A program made the translations under genes and the position numbers. 64,000 nucleotides of DNA from Streptomyces dangxiongensis. Its GTDB lineage: Bacteria > Actinomycetota > Actinomycetes > Streptomycetales > Streptomycetaceae. The stretch lies in contig NZ_CP033073.1 in NCBI RefSeq assembly GCF_003675325.1, positions 1,426,001 through 1,490,000 of the forward strand, given 5' to 3'. This document shows, piece by piece, positions 35,775 to 44,523 of this stretch (position 1 is its first letter; each line of letters opens with the position of its first letter). The notes beneath the pieces were generated by a model. That model was not told the origin of the DNA. It made no database searches and worked only from the letters and a program-made list of their open reading frames with translations.

Positions 35775-36607
35775 CCGCCACCTCCTCCCCCACCCCCGTG
35801 CTGCAGGCCCGCGGCCTGGTCAAGCGGTACGGCCAGGTCACCGCCATCGACGGCGCCGACTTCGACCTGCTGCCCGGTGAGGTCCTCGCCGTCATCGGCG
35901 ACAACGGCGCCGGCAAGACCAGCCTGATCAAGGCGCTCACGGGCGCGGTGGTCCCCGACGCGGGCGAGATACGGCTGGGCGGCAAGCCCATCACCTTCTC
36001 CGGTCCGCAGAGCGCCCGCTCCCACGGCATCGAGACGGTGTACCAGGACCTCGCCGTGGCCGCCTCCATGGACATCGCCTCGAACATGTTCCTCGGGCGC
36101 GAGCTGCGCCGCCGCGGCGTTCTCGGCAGTGTCTTCCGCATGCTGGACAAGAAGCGCATGCGCCAGGAGGCGGCGGAGCACATGGCCGATCTGAAGATCG
36201 GCCTGCGCTCGCTGACGCAGTCGGTGGAGACCCTCTCCGGCGGACAGCGGCAGGCCGTCGCGGTCGCCCGTTCCGTCGCCTGGGCCCGCAGTGTCGTCGT
36301 CATGGACGAACCCACCGCCGCCCTCGGCGTGAAGGAGTCCGGCCAGGTCCTGGACCTCATCCGGCGCGTGCGGGACAAGGGCATGCCGGTCGTTCTGATC
36401 AGCCACAACATGCCGCACGTCTTCGAGATCGCCGACCGGATCCACGTCCACCGCCTCGGCCGGCGCGCCGCCGTGATCAAGCCCTCCGACTACTCCATGG
36501 CGGAGGTCGTCGCCATCATGACCGGCGCGCTCAGCATCGACGAGGCCGGAGATACTGTCGTAGCGGATTCGGAGGCCGCGAAGGCCGCCGGAGTCCAGGC
36601 CACCTGA
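35771..36607 (+). CDS. Sugar ABC transporter ATP-binding protein (single domain)
   Basis: A 278-residue ATPase. Walker A GDNGAGKTSLIKAL, Q-loop VYQDLAV, signature ETLSGGQRQAVAVARS, Walker B VVVMDEPTAALG, and the switch histidine in LISHNMPHV. Most RbsA-type ATPases are double-length; this is the short FrcA form with one nucleotide-binding domain, so it must dimerise. It overlaps the permease stop by 4 bp. It is intact and followed after 75 bp by the LacI regulator. Confidence 0.95.
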   Translation: MTATSSPTPVLQARGLVKRYGQVTAIDGADFDLLPGEVLAVIGDNGAGKTSLIKALTGAVVPDAGEIRLGGKPITFSGPQSARSHGIETVYQDLAVAASMDIASNMFLGRELRRRGVLGSVFRMLDKKRMRQEAAEHMADLKIGLRSLTQSVETLSGGQRQAVAVARSVAWARSVVVMDEPTAALGVKESGQVLDLIRRVRDKGMPVVLISHNMPHVFEIADRIHVHRLGRRAAVIKPSDYSMAEVVAIMTGALSIDEAGDTVVADSEAAKAAGVQAT

Positions 36608-36682
36608 CAGCACAACCAGCTCTCGCAGTTTCCGGCCGAGGCCGCGGCCGGAACCGGGAGCCCTCAGGAGACGGTTTCCTCC

Positions 36683-37705
36683 ATGGCAGCGAACCGACGC
36701 CCCACCCTGGCCGATGTCGCCCGAGAAGTCGGAGTCAGCGCCAAGACGGTCTCCCGCGTCCTCAACGAGGACGGACCCGCCTCCGCGCAGACCAGGGAAC
36801 AGGTACTCGCCGCAGTGGCCAAGCTCGGCTTCCAGCCGAACCTCATGGCCCGCAACATCCGCGTCGGCGGCCCGGACACCACCATCGGCCTGGTCATTCC
36901 CGACCTCGCCAACCCCTTCTTCGGAGCCGTGGCCCGCGCCATCGAGGACACCGTCCGCGAACGCGGACTGACCCTGCTCATGGGCTCCTCCGCGGACGAC
37001 CCCGAGCGCGAACGCGCCCTGACGGACAAGTTCCTCGCCCGCCGCGTCAGCATCCTGATCGTCGTTCCGTCCGTCGGCGCCGACCACTCCCACCTCAAGT
37101 CCCACCGCACGGCGGGGCTGCCCGTGATCTTCCTCGACCGACCTGGAGTCGGCCTCGCCACGGACAGCATCGTCAGCTCCAACCGTGCCGGGGCCCGCGA
37201 CGGCGTCACCCACCTCGTCGCCCACGGACACCGGCGCATCGGCTTCGTCGGCGACCTGCCCCCGAAGCTGTACACCCGCCGTGAACGTCTGGCCGGCTAC
37301 CGCTCGGCGCTTCAGGAAGCAGGCGTCCCCTACGACCGCTCGCTCGTCACCAACGCCCACGACCAGCGAGGGGCCGAGACCGCGACCGCCCAACTCCTCG
37401 GCCTGGCCGCTCCCCCCACCGCCCTGTTCGCCGGCAACAACATCATGGCGCTGGGCATAATCGCCGAACTCGCCCGCAGCAGACGCAAGGACGTCGCCGT
37501 CGTCGCCTTCGACGACGTGGCACTCGCCGAGGCACTCGAACCCGCCCTCACCGTCGTCGCCCAGGACGCGGAAGAACTCGGCAGGGCAGCCGCGACCACC
37601 GCCCTGACCCGACTGGACGGCGACCGCACCCGGGCCCGCACCATCACCGTGCCCACTCGGCTGATCGTCCGCGGCTCGGGCGAGCAACCCGCGCCCAAGC
37701 CGTAG
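36683..37705 (+). CDS. LacI-family repressor of the fructan locus
   Basis: A 340-residue LacI/GalR protein. The N-terminal HTH is RPTLADVAREVGVSAKTVSR with the hinge helix LGFQPNLMARNI, followed by a periplasmic-binding-protein-like effector domain (IGLVIPDLANPFFGAVARAI, FAGNNIMALGIIAEL, VAFDDVALAEAL). It is the last gene of the importer operon. The palindromic TGTCAnCGATGACA boxes before both transcription units are of the form LacI proteins bind, so autoregulation and release by fructose or a phosphate ester of it are likely. The inducer is inferred. Confidence 0.93.
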   Translation: MAANRRPTLADVAREVGVSAKTVSRVLNEDGPASAQTREQVLAAVAKLGFQPNLMARNIRVGGPDTTIGLVIPDLANPFFGAVARAIEDTVRERGLTLLMGSSADDPERERALTDKFLARRVSILIVVPSVGADHSHLKSHRTAGLPVIFLDRPGVGLATDSIVSSNRAGARDGVTHLVAHGHRRIGFVGDLPPKLYTRRERLAGYRSALQEAGVPYDRSLVTNAHDQRGAETATAQLLGLAAPPTALFAGNNIMALGIIAELARSRRKDVAVVAFDDVALAEALEPALTVVAQDAEELGRAAATTALTRLDGDRTRARTITVPTRLIVRGSGEQPAPKP

Positions 37706-38193
37706 GCAGCTCGACCCTGCCGGAATCGGAGGCGGCACTCGAAGAGCGGATGCGGAGCCCGTGAACGCGACTGTCCGCGTCACGGCCGCTGGCGCGGACG
37801 TCGTTCACGTCGAACGCCGCAGTCCCGTCAGTACCTGGCCCGGGTGCCCGGTTCAGCCGCACGGGTCGGCCAGCGCCTCGTACCCACCGAGGACATGTGC
37901 CGACGCGCCCCGCTGACACCAAGGCCCTGTGCAAGACCCTCGTCGACGTACTTCGGCAGATGCCCGCGAGGGCACATCCAGGGCACACGGGCCTGGGGCA
38001 CAGCGCCGACCAGCGCGAACTGCCGGCGAGCACGGTGTCCCCGGGCCTGCCGGCCGCCACCGGCCTGATCCGCATCCCGCAGCTCGCCGCCCTCGGCCAC
38101 TGGTCCGCCCACTCCGGCACACGCCGAGCAGTCATCACAGTGAAATTCGCTCGCCCTTGTCACCCCCTTGAAGAGACCCTGTGGTCATGGAGT
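37706..38193. other. Gap after the LacI gene, no supportable gene
   Basis: Open frames exist on both strands but none reads as a known family or has a ribosome site with consistent coding pattern. Confidence 0.4.
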
Positions 38194-38466
38194 TCATCTG
38201 CTACCACCGCGACCGGCCCGGCTCCCTGCCGCTGCGTAGCCGTCCGACGGACGGGCGGAGTCGCCGAGACCGCGAAGGTCCGGCACGACGACGGTGTAGT
38301 GGGGCGTCAGCTTCGGGACGAGGTGGCGCCAGTGGTAGCTGGTCTTGGGCACGCCGTGCAGGAGCATCACCGCAGGGCCGGACCCGGCTGTGCGGTAGTG
38401 CAGACTCGTTCCGTTGACGGCGGCTCGGCCCGTGCGGACGGGCGTTCCGTCATGGTCGAACATCAT
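38194..38466 (-). pseudogene. Alpha/beta-hydrolase, N-terminal fragment
   Basis: Begins MMFDHDGTPVRTGRAAVNGT, then LHYRTAGSGPAVMLLHGVPK (HGVP oxyanion motif), TSYHWRHLVPKL and VVVPDLRGLGDSARPSDGY, a normal epoxide-hydrolase-like start of about 75 residues. It then turns into meaningless sequence at about 38235, before the nucleophile elbow. The catalytic triad is therefore gone. Confidence 0.75.
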
Positions 38467-38504
38467 GTTTTCCAACCTTCCTGGTGTACTTCGCGGTGCG
38501 GGTG

Positions 38505-39108
38505 TCAGTGGGTCTGCGGAGGGTCGACGAGGGTCACCAGGCGGCTCGGTCCGGTGCCGTCCGCGGTTGTCCGGGCAGGGGAACGGCCGACGGGGTGCAG
38601 AGTGACGTTCTCCGGGTAGAGCCGGCCGAGCAGGGCCAGAACGACGAGGTCGTCCTGGCCGGTGGCGTCCACGGTGACCTCGCCCGCTTGCGTCCACACC
38701 AGTCCCGGTGCGCGCAGTGCGGACCACACAGCCTGCGGTGCGGGGCGCGGCATCGGAGTGTGTGTCGCCTGCGGCTGGGGCCGGTCGGTGGGCGTAGCGG
38801 TGGCCGCGCAGGGCCTGGCCGAGGTCGACGTGGGCGGTGATGCCGTCGTGGGTGACCTCGATGCTGGCGGTGCGGGTCCCGTCTACGACCGGCCCGGTGA
38901 CGGTACGGGCGGAGAGCGGGCCGGACGTCCATGGCCGGGAGGAGCGAATACGCCCGGGTGCCTCGGCGCAGGCAGAGCTGTGTGGCGACGATGTGGTCGT
39001 CCACGGCCAAAGTGGCGATGAAGGCACCTGGTCCGCACCGCTCGAGCACGGTGTGCCAGGCCGCGCCCTCTTCTGTTCCTGGGGGTCAACAGCCTGATCA
39101 GACGTCAT
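38505..39108 (-). pseudogene. Frameshifted gene of unrecognised family
   Basis: Three frames each contain coherent pieces: CGPGAFIATLAVDDHIVATQ, then TVTGPVVDGTRTASIEVTHD and GITAHVDLGQALRGHRYAHR, then GLVWTQAGEVTVDATGQDDL and VVLALLGRLYPENVTLHPVG to a stop after VDPPQTH. Together they suggest one protein of about 190 residues broken by two frameshifts. I do not recognise it. Confidence 0.4.
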
Positions 39109-39476
39109 GACGCCGGGTCGCGTGAGGGGCTGCCGAACCCGGGGGCCGAGGGGCGGTCACCAGGTGCGGGCGTTGGAACTGAGGCGCGCCGCTGGTGCAG
39201 GGCGACAATCCGCGGGCCGTAGCCGCAGAGCGGTCGCCACCCGCTCTGAGCCATGACGGTCCCACCTGGCGCAGGTCGTAAGGACCGTCCAGGGGCGTCC
39301 AGTTGATCCAGGGCGGTGACGTAGGGCCAGGCGGGGCACGGCTGCCGGCGGATCTCGCCGATGCCGCCGGTCTGAGCGCGGCGTACCCCGCCTCGCTCAG
39401 ACCGCTTCGGGCGCGCGGGACCGGACATGACCCGGGCCGGCACGCTGGGAATTGACGGGCAGGGCCGCAGCTCGGA
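39109..39476. other. Gap, no supportable gene
   Basis: About 370 bp between the relic and the hydrolase stop. Short minus-strand frames exist but are not convincing. Confidence 0.4.
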
Positions 39477-40172
39477 TCAGCTTGCGGAATCCTCTTCGGG
39501 CCGAAGCATCGCCGAGATTGCCGCGGCCACTCCCTCGGGATGCGACAGTGGCGAGAGGTGGCTGCTGGGGAGCTCGGTGACGACGGCTCCGGCACGTGTG
39601 GCGAACCATCGCTGCAGTTGCGGATCGAGGATCCGGTCGTGGGCGCTGAGCACGTAGCCGCAGGGGAGGTCGTGCCAGGCGCCCGCAGAGGCCGGGGCCG
39701 CCAGGCAGGCTCCATGGGTCGGCTTCTGCATGGCGGCCAGGCTCCGGGCAAGGCGGGGCGGCAGGTCGTGGGCGAGTGCGTCACCGAACAGTTCCGGGTC
39801 CACGTCCGACCAGCCGTCCGCAGCGAACCGCAAGGCCACGCGGCCTGGCATCTCGGCACCCTTGTCGCTCAGCATGCCGATGGTCTCCCCCTCGCCAGGC
39901 ACGTAGCCGGCCACGAAGACCAAGGAGTTGACCTTGGGATGCTCAAGTGCCGCGCCGGAGATGACGGTGCCGCCGTAGGAGTGTCCGACGAGGGTGACCG
40001 GTCCTTCCAGCGCGTCGATGTGCCGACGGGTCCAGGCGATGTCGTCCGCGAGTGAGGTCATCGGCAACTGGACGGCCAGTGCTTGATGGCCCTGTTCGTG
40101 CAGGTGGCCTATGACCTCCTGCCAGATCGAGCCGTCACTCCAAGCACCGTGGACCAGCACTGCGTTTCCCAT
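39477..40172 (-). CDS. Alpha/beta-fold hydrolase (salicylate-esterase-like)
   Basis: A 231-residue alpha/beta-hydrolase. The N-terminal GNAVLVHGAWSDGSIWQEVI, nucleophile elbow GHSYGGTVISG (Ser near residue 80), an acidic residue in SAHDRILDPQLQRW and the late SSHLSPLSHPEGV histidine form a complete triad. This is the compact lid-poor architecture of plant methyl-salicylate esterases and many bacterial stress esterases. ATG at 40172 follows GGAAG. Between it and the exporter gene end (40530) I see no gene. The substrate is unknown. Confidence 0.88.
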   Translation of the reverse strand: MGNAVLVHGAWSDGSIWQEVIGHLHEQGHQALAVQLPMTSLADDIAWTRRHIDALEGPVTLVGHSYGGTVISGAALEHPKVNSLVFVAGYVPGEGETIGMLSDKGAEMPGRVALRFAADGWSDVDPELFGDALAHDLPPRLARSLAAMQKPTHGACLAAPASAGAWHDLPCGYVLSAHDRILDPQLQRWFATRAGAVVTELPSSHLSPLSHPEGVAAAISAMLRPEEDSAS

Positions 40173-40529
40173 TTCGCACTTCCTTTTGTCATGACTGCCT
40201 TGAGTGATTCCTGCCGGCCCGGCGGAGGTTTGAGTTCCTCCGACATGAGACCGGGACACGGCGCGATCACGTACGAGACGGTGGTGTTCTTTCAATTTCT
40301 CGACGTTGAACGGGTGAGGTGACGAAGACCGACTCACGGCGCAACGTGTGAGTACGCCAGACGACTTCGCGCAGCGCATCCGTGGCCTTTTCGCCGTGGC
40401 GTCAGCCCGTCGCCGGAGCCCGGCAGCTCGCGGGCGGCGACCGCGCCCGCGCCCTGTTCGCCGTCCTGTCCCCCACCAGTTCCGGAGCCGTGGGCCGCGC
40501 CCTCGTTCCCGCCGGTCCCGGCGTTGGCG

Positions 40530-42080
40530 TCACGTCCGCGCAGGGGTGGATACCTTGCCTGCGGCCTCGGAGGTACGGCCGGAGCCGGGTGCCGTACGGA
40601 CCAGGAGCAGTACGGCCACGGCGCCGACGGCCGCGGCCAGGGCCGAGAGGAGGAAGACGCGGTCAAGACCAGCGGCGAAAGCCTGGTGGGCGAGGTCCGC
40701 CGCCGCCTCGCGGTGCCCGGCCGGTGCGGAGGCGATCACCTCGTTCGCCTGGCCCGAGGCCAGGGCGTCGGCGGCGTCGGCGGCGTGCGGCAGCTCGCCG
40801 TCTGTCAGCGTGGTGGCGGCATTGCTCGCGAAGACGGCGCCGAGGACCGCGATGGCCAGGGTCATGCCCAGTTGGCGCGCCGTGTTGATGGCTCCGCCCG
40901 CCATGCCGGCGCGCTGCCGCGGCACGGCGGAGGTGGCGGCGGAGACAAGGACGGGCGTGGCCAGGCCCACCCCGAGACCGGTGACGACCAGCCCCCAGGT
41001 GAGCGACGTCGCGCTCGCGCCCTCCGACATACCGGCGCGCAGCAGGAGCATGCCCGCCGCCGCCAGCAGCAGACCCAGCCCGATGGGCAGGCGCGGGGAG
41101 AGCCGCTGGATGTGCCGGCCGGTCACAGCCGAGACGAGGAACGACGCGGCCGCGAGCGGGGTCAGAGCGAGTCCCGCCCCGATGGGAGCGAGTCCGGCCA
41201 GGGACTGCAGCCACAGCGACAGGAGCGCTAGGCAGCCGAAGGCGCTGGCCTGCAGGAGAAGCGCGCCGGTCAACAGCCCGGCGAAGGAGGCGTTGCGCAG
41301 CAGCGCCAGGTCCAGCATCGGGGTTTCGCCGCGGTGGGCCGTGCGGTGTTCCACCACCACGAAGGCCACGAGGGCGAGCGCGGCGACAGCGTAGGAGACA
41401 AGGGTGCCAGGCGAGCCCCAGCCGTCGTCGGACCCGCGGATGAGTCCGTGAACGAGGGCGCCGGCGGCCACGCTGAAGGTCGCGGCCCCGGGGAGGTCGA
41501 TGCGGTTCTTCCGGCCGACCGCGACCGGCCGGTCGGCAGCCATGAAGCGCCGGGACAGAACGATGGCTACGACCGCGACGGGCAGGTTGATCCAGAAGAT
41601 CACGGGCCAGCTGATGCGCTGTGTCAGGACGCCGCCCAGCAGCGGACCCGCCGCCGCTGCGGCCCCGTTGGTCGCACCCCACAGCCCGAAGGCCGTACCG
41701 CGGTCCCGCCCCTGGTAGGAGGCGAGCAGCAGAGCGGGAGCGGTGGCGAACATGGCGGCTCCGCCGATGCCCTGCACAGCCCGGGCTGCGATGAGCACGC
41801 CGGCATCGGGAGCGACGCCGCACACGAGCGAGGCCACGGCGAAGAGTGCGAGCCCGCCCACATAGGCTCGCCGGTGCCCATAGCGGTCGGCGAAAGCGCC
41901 GGCAGCGAGCAGCAGCGCCGCCAGAGCCAGCGCGTAGGCGTCGATGACCCACTGCAGCGACGCGAAGGACGCGCCGAGGTCACGGGCCATGCTGGGCAGC
42001 GCCACGTTCACGATGGTGACGTCCACCAGCAGGATGCACGCGCCGAGACAGACCGCTATGAGCGGTCCCCACTTACGCAT
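40530..42080 (-). CDS. DHA2-family MFS multidrug exporter
   Basis: A 516-residue 14-helix drug:H+ antiporter. Helix 1 has ILLVDVTIVNVALPSMARDL (the DHA2 motif D1 region), then motif A AGAFADRYGHRRAYVGGLAL, motif C-like TNGAAAAAGPLLGGVL, and helices to AVGAVAVLLLVRTAPG. ATG at 42080 has GGAGATG before it. It is divergent from a Lrp-type regulator, with 126 bp between. The likely role is export of a small organic compound sensed by that regulator. Confidence 0.93.
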   Translation of the reverse strand: MRKWGPLIAVCLGACILLVDVTIVNVALPSMARDLGASFASLQWVIDAYALALAALLLAAGAFADRYGHRRAYVGGLALFAVASLVCGVAPDAGVLIAARAVQGIGGAAMFATAPALLLASYQGRDRGTAFGLWGATNGAAAAAGPLLGGVLTQRISWPVIFWINLPVAVVAIVLSRRFMAADRPVAVGRKNRIDLPGAATFSVAAGALVHGLIRGSDDGWGSPGTLVSYAVAALALVAFVVVEHRTAHRGETPMLDLALLRNASFAGLLTGALLLQASAFGCLALLSLWLQSLAGLAPIGAGLALTPLAAASFLVSAVTGRHIQRLSPRLPIGLGLLLAAAGMLLLRAGMSEGASATSLTWGLVVTGLGVGLATPVLVSAATSAVPRQRAGMAGGAINTARQLGMTLAIAVLGAVFASNAATTLTDGELPHAADAADALASGQANEVIASAPAGHREAAADLAHQAFAAGLDRVFLLSALAAAVGAVAVLLLVRTAPGSGRTSEAAGKVSTPART

Positions 42081-42206
42081 GTCGTCATCTCCATTCAGGG
42101 ATCGGGGAACGGACCGAAGCCTCGGTCCTCGACAACTGTTGACGGCATGTGCGCGATCAGATATCTCGCACGGCCAAATTTGCACGCATTCCCTAGAATC
42201 GATGTC

Positions 42207-43229
42207 GTGAAGACGTATCTCGACAGTCCCGACCGTGTGGGGCACTACCTCACCGATGAAGACCTGGCCCTGGCACACGCCCTCCAGCTCAACGGCCGCG
42301 CCTCCTTCACCGAGATCGCGGCCGTGCTCGGCGTCTCCGACCAGACCGCGGCTCGCCGCTTTACCCGCCTGCGCACCACCGGGAAACTGCGCGTGCTGGG
42401 TCTGACCGACCCGTTCCGGCTGGGGGACCTGTCATGGTTCGTGCGCGTGCGGTGCACTCCGGACGCATCCGCCTCCATCGGCTCGGCACTGGCCCGGCGC
42501 ACGGACACCACCTGGGTCAACCTCACCTCGGGGGGAACGGAGACGATGGCCGTGGTTCGCGCCCGCGGCCCCGGCCTGGAGGAGCCCTTCCTGGTGCAGA
42601 AGCTGCCCCGCACCCCCCGGGTGGTCGACGTCTCCGCGCACTGCGTCCTGCATGTGTTCTTCGGCCAGGACCTCGGCTTCATCAACAAGAGCGGACCGCT
42701 GACCGACGCGCAGGTCGCCGCGCTGACCCCGCGGCCAACGGACGGCGGGTGGACAGCCGGCTCGGAACCCGTCGTGCTGGACGACCGCGACCGACTGCTG
42801 CTCGACCTGCTGGCCCGCGACGGAAGGGCCCCGGTGGGTGAACTGGCCGCGGCCACCAAGCTGTCCGAGTCCACAGTGCGCCGCCGCATCAACGATCTAC
42901 GCGCCGAAGGCGTGCTGTACTTCGACGTGGACTACCACCCCGACGTCCTGCACCGAAAGCTCAGGATCGCGCTCTGGCTGGAGATCGACCCCGCGCGGCT
43001 GGCCGAGGCAGGCGAGGCCCTGGCGGCGCATCCCGAGGTGTCCTTCGCCGCGGCGGTGACCGGCGCGACGAACCTGTACGCGAGCATCCAGGTGGAGTCG
43101 GCGCAACTCTTGTACCGCTACCTGACCCAGACTGTGTCCGGACTGCCCGGACTGCGGCACACAGTGACCACGCCCATCCACCGAACCCTCAAGGGCCCGG
43201 GCCCATACCCGCTGCCACCGGAACTATGA
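42207..43229 (+). CDS. Lrp/AsnC-family regulator with two HTH domains
   Basis: A 340-residue member of the double-length Lrp/AsnC group. The first helix-turn-helix is near residues 25-60 (RASFTEIAAVLGVSDQTAAR), the second near 196-235 (GRAPVGELAAATKLSESTVR). Each is followed by a ligand-binding half. A TAGAAT -10-like box at 42194-42199 sits 8 bases before the GTG start, so the mRNA may be leaderless. The divergent MFS gene is the likely target; the effector may be an amino acid or an exported drug. Confidence 0.9.
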   Translation: MKTYLDSPDRVGHYLTDEDLALAHALQLNGRASFTEIAAVLGVSDQTAARRFTRLRTTGKLRVLGLTDPFRLGDLSWFVRVRCTPDASASIGSALARRTDTTWVNLTSGGTETMAVVRARGPGLEEPFLVQKLPRTPRVVDVSAHCVLHVFFGQDLGFINKSGPLTDAQVAALTPRPTDGGWTAGSEPVVLDDRDRLLLDLLARDGRAPVGELAAATKLSESTVRRRINDLRAEGVLYFDVDYHPDVLHRKLRIALWLEIDPARLAEAGEALAAHPEVSFAAAVTGATNLYASIQVESAQLLYRYLTQTVSGLPGLRHTVTTPIHRTLKGPGPYPLPPEL

Positions 43230-43276
43230 CTGAGCGTGTTGTGATGCTCTGGCCTCGAACGCTGCCACGCACGTGA

Positions 43277-43930
43277 TCACTCGTTCGGGACCCGCACGTA
43301 TGTGATGTCGCCGCACCACTTCTCATTCAACTCCTCGGCACGGAAGTCGCGTTGGACGAGGTCCGGGGCGCGTGGCGCGAGCCGATCGGGGACCGTGCTG
43401 CGCTTGCGGCGCCGCAGGTGGCGGCCCTCGAGCCGGTTGATGCGCATCAGACGCTCGACCCGCTCGCGATTGACCGTGTGCCCGAAGCCCCGCAGCTCGG
43501 CATGGATGCGCCGGACTCCGTAGCGGCCCCTTGTGCTCGGTATGGATTTCACGGATCTCCACGAGCAGGTCGTTGTCGGCGGCCTGCCGTCCTTGACGGG
43601 TCTTCGCGCCGGCGAGCCACCGGTAGTAGCCCGAGCGAGAGACCCGAAGGACCCGGCATATCCGCTGGACGCCGCAGCCGACCGTTCTCCGCGCGCAGCC
43701 GGGCCAGTTCCTCGTCCCGGCTCTCCGCGCCCTGCTCGCCACAGCCGTGATCGCGGCCCGTGTGCTCGTCGGCCTGGCGCACCCAGCTCCGCAGGGTCCC
43801 GCCGGTCACCCCGACATCCGCCGCGACCGCCGCATACGTGCGCTTCCCACCCGCCGCGCGGAGACCTACGTCCCACCAGGACACCTTCCCTCAGATCTGC
43901 AAGATCCATTGTCAGAGTGTCCACACCACG
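43277..43930 (-). pseudogene. IS3-family transposase, multiply frameshifted
   Basis: OrfA-like pieces (RTYAAVAADVGVTGGTLRSW, ELARLRAENGRLR) and OrfB-like pieces (RVLRVSRSGYYRWLAG, then RYGVRRIHAELRGFGHTVNR and DFRAEELNEKWCGDITYVRV) occur in order but in three frames. The sequence stops right after the first catalytic aspartate region, so the DDE domain is missing. No terminal inverted repeats were identified. Confidence 0.8.
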
Positions 43931-44014
43931 GGGGTCACCTCACCGGGGCCGGCGCCCCCTTGACTGGTCACGTCGTGGTGGCTGGGCCGGACCCGGGCGA
44001 GGGCGGTGGTCATC

Positions 44015-44523
44015 ATGACCGACGTGATCGACCGGATCGGGAACGTCACCCGGCAACGTTACGAACAGCTCGTCACCCAGGCCAAGGAACTGATCGCGCA
44101 GATCGCCCGCTCGCAATGTGCCCTGGGTGACATGGCTGGAGATCGAGCCGATGAGGGCGGTGGGCGGGTCGATGCCGAATGGCACGGACGACCTGTTCAC
44201 CATGACGGAGTCGTTGCAGATGTTCGCGGACGACATCGGCGTCGAACGCCGGACGGTGGAGGACTGGCGATACACCGCCAACCGCTGGCCGGAAGAGCGC
44301 CGCAAGGAGGGCGTGTCGTTCACCGTCCACCGCATCCTCGCGTCGGTCGTGGACGAGGACGAGCGGTGGGCGGCGATCGAGGACGCGCCGCTCAACCCGC
44401 GCACGGGGGCGAGGCAGTGGACGCCGGACGGCGCGAATCACCCCGGCCGAACGGGTGCGGGTTGTCACGGAACTGACCAGGGACGACACCGTCGCCCAGC
44501 AGGTGACCACGGACCTGCTGCGC
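44015..44523 (+). pseudogene. DUF6192-like protein, frameshifted
   Basis: Reading across three frames gives one protein: MTDVIDRIGNVTRQRYEQLV, then SQCALGDMA; in the second frame LEIEPMRAVGGSMPNG, FTMTESLQMFADDIGVERRT and SFTVHRILASVVDEDERW; in the third ITPAERVRVVTELTRDDTVA. The pattern matches what I recall as DUF6192, found in Streptomyces and actinophages. The relic runs directly into the start of the next gene. The family name is from memory. Confidence 0.55.

Noticed and set aside
35696-37783. 695-codon minus-strand frame over the ABC and LacI genes
   Set aside because: Antisense shadow with no recognisable domain; the sense strand carries complete Walker and HTH motifs.
39098-39859. 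Minus-strand frame starting inside the hydrolase gene and running on to 39098
   Set aside because: Overlaps the well supported hydrolase (39477-40172) in a different frame and has no family resemblance beyond it.
41334-42206. 5' extension of the Lrp-type gene frame over the MFS gene
   Set aside because: The upstream part is antisense to a well supported exporter; the family alignment begins at GTG 42207.
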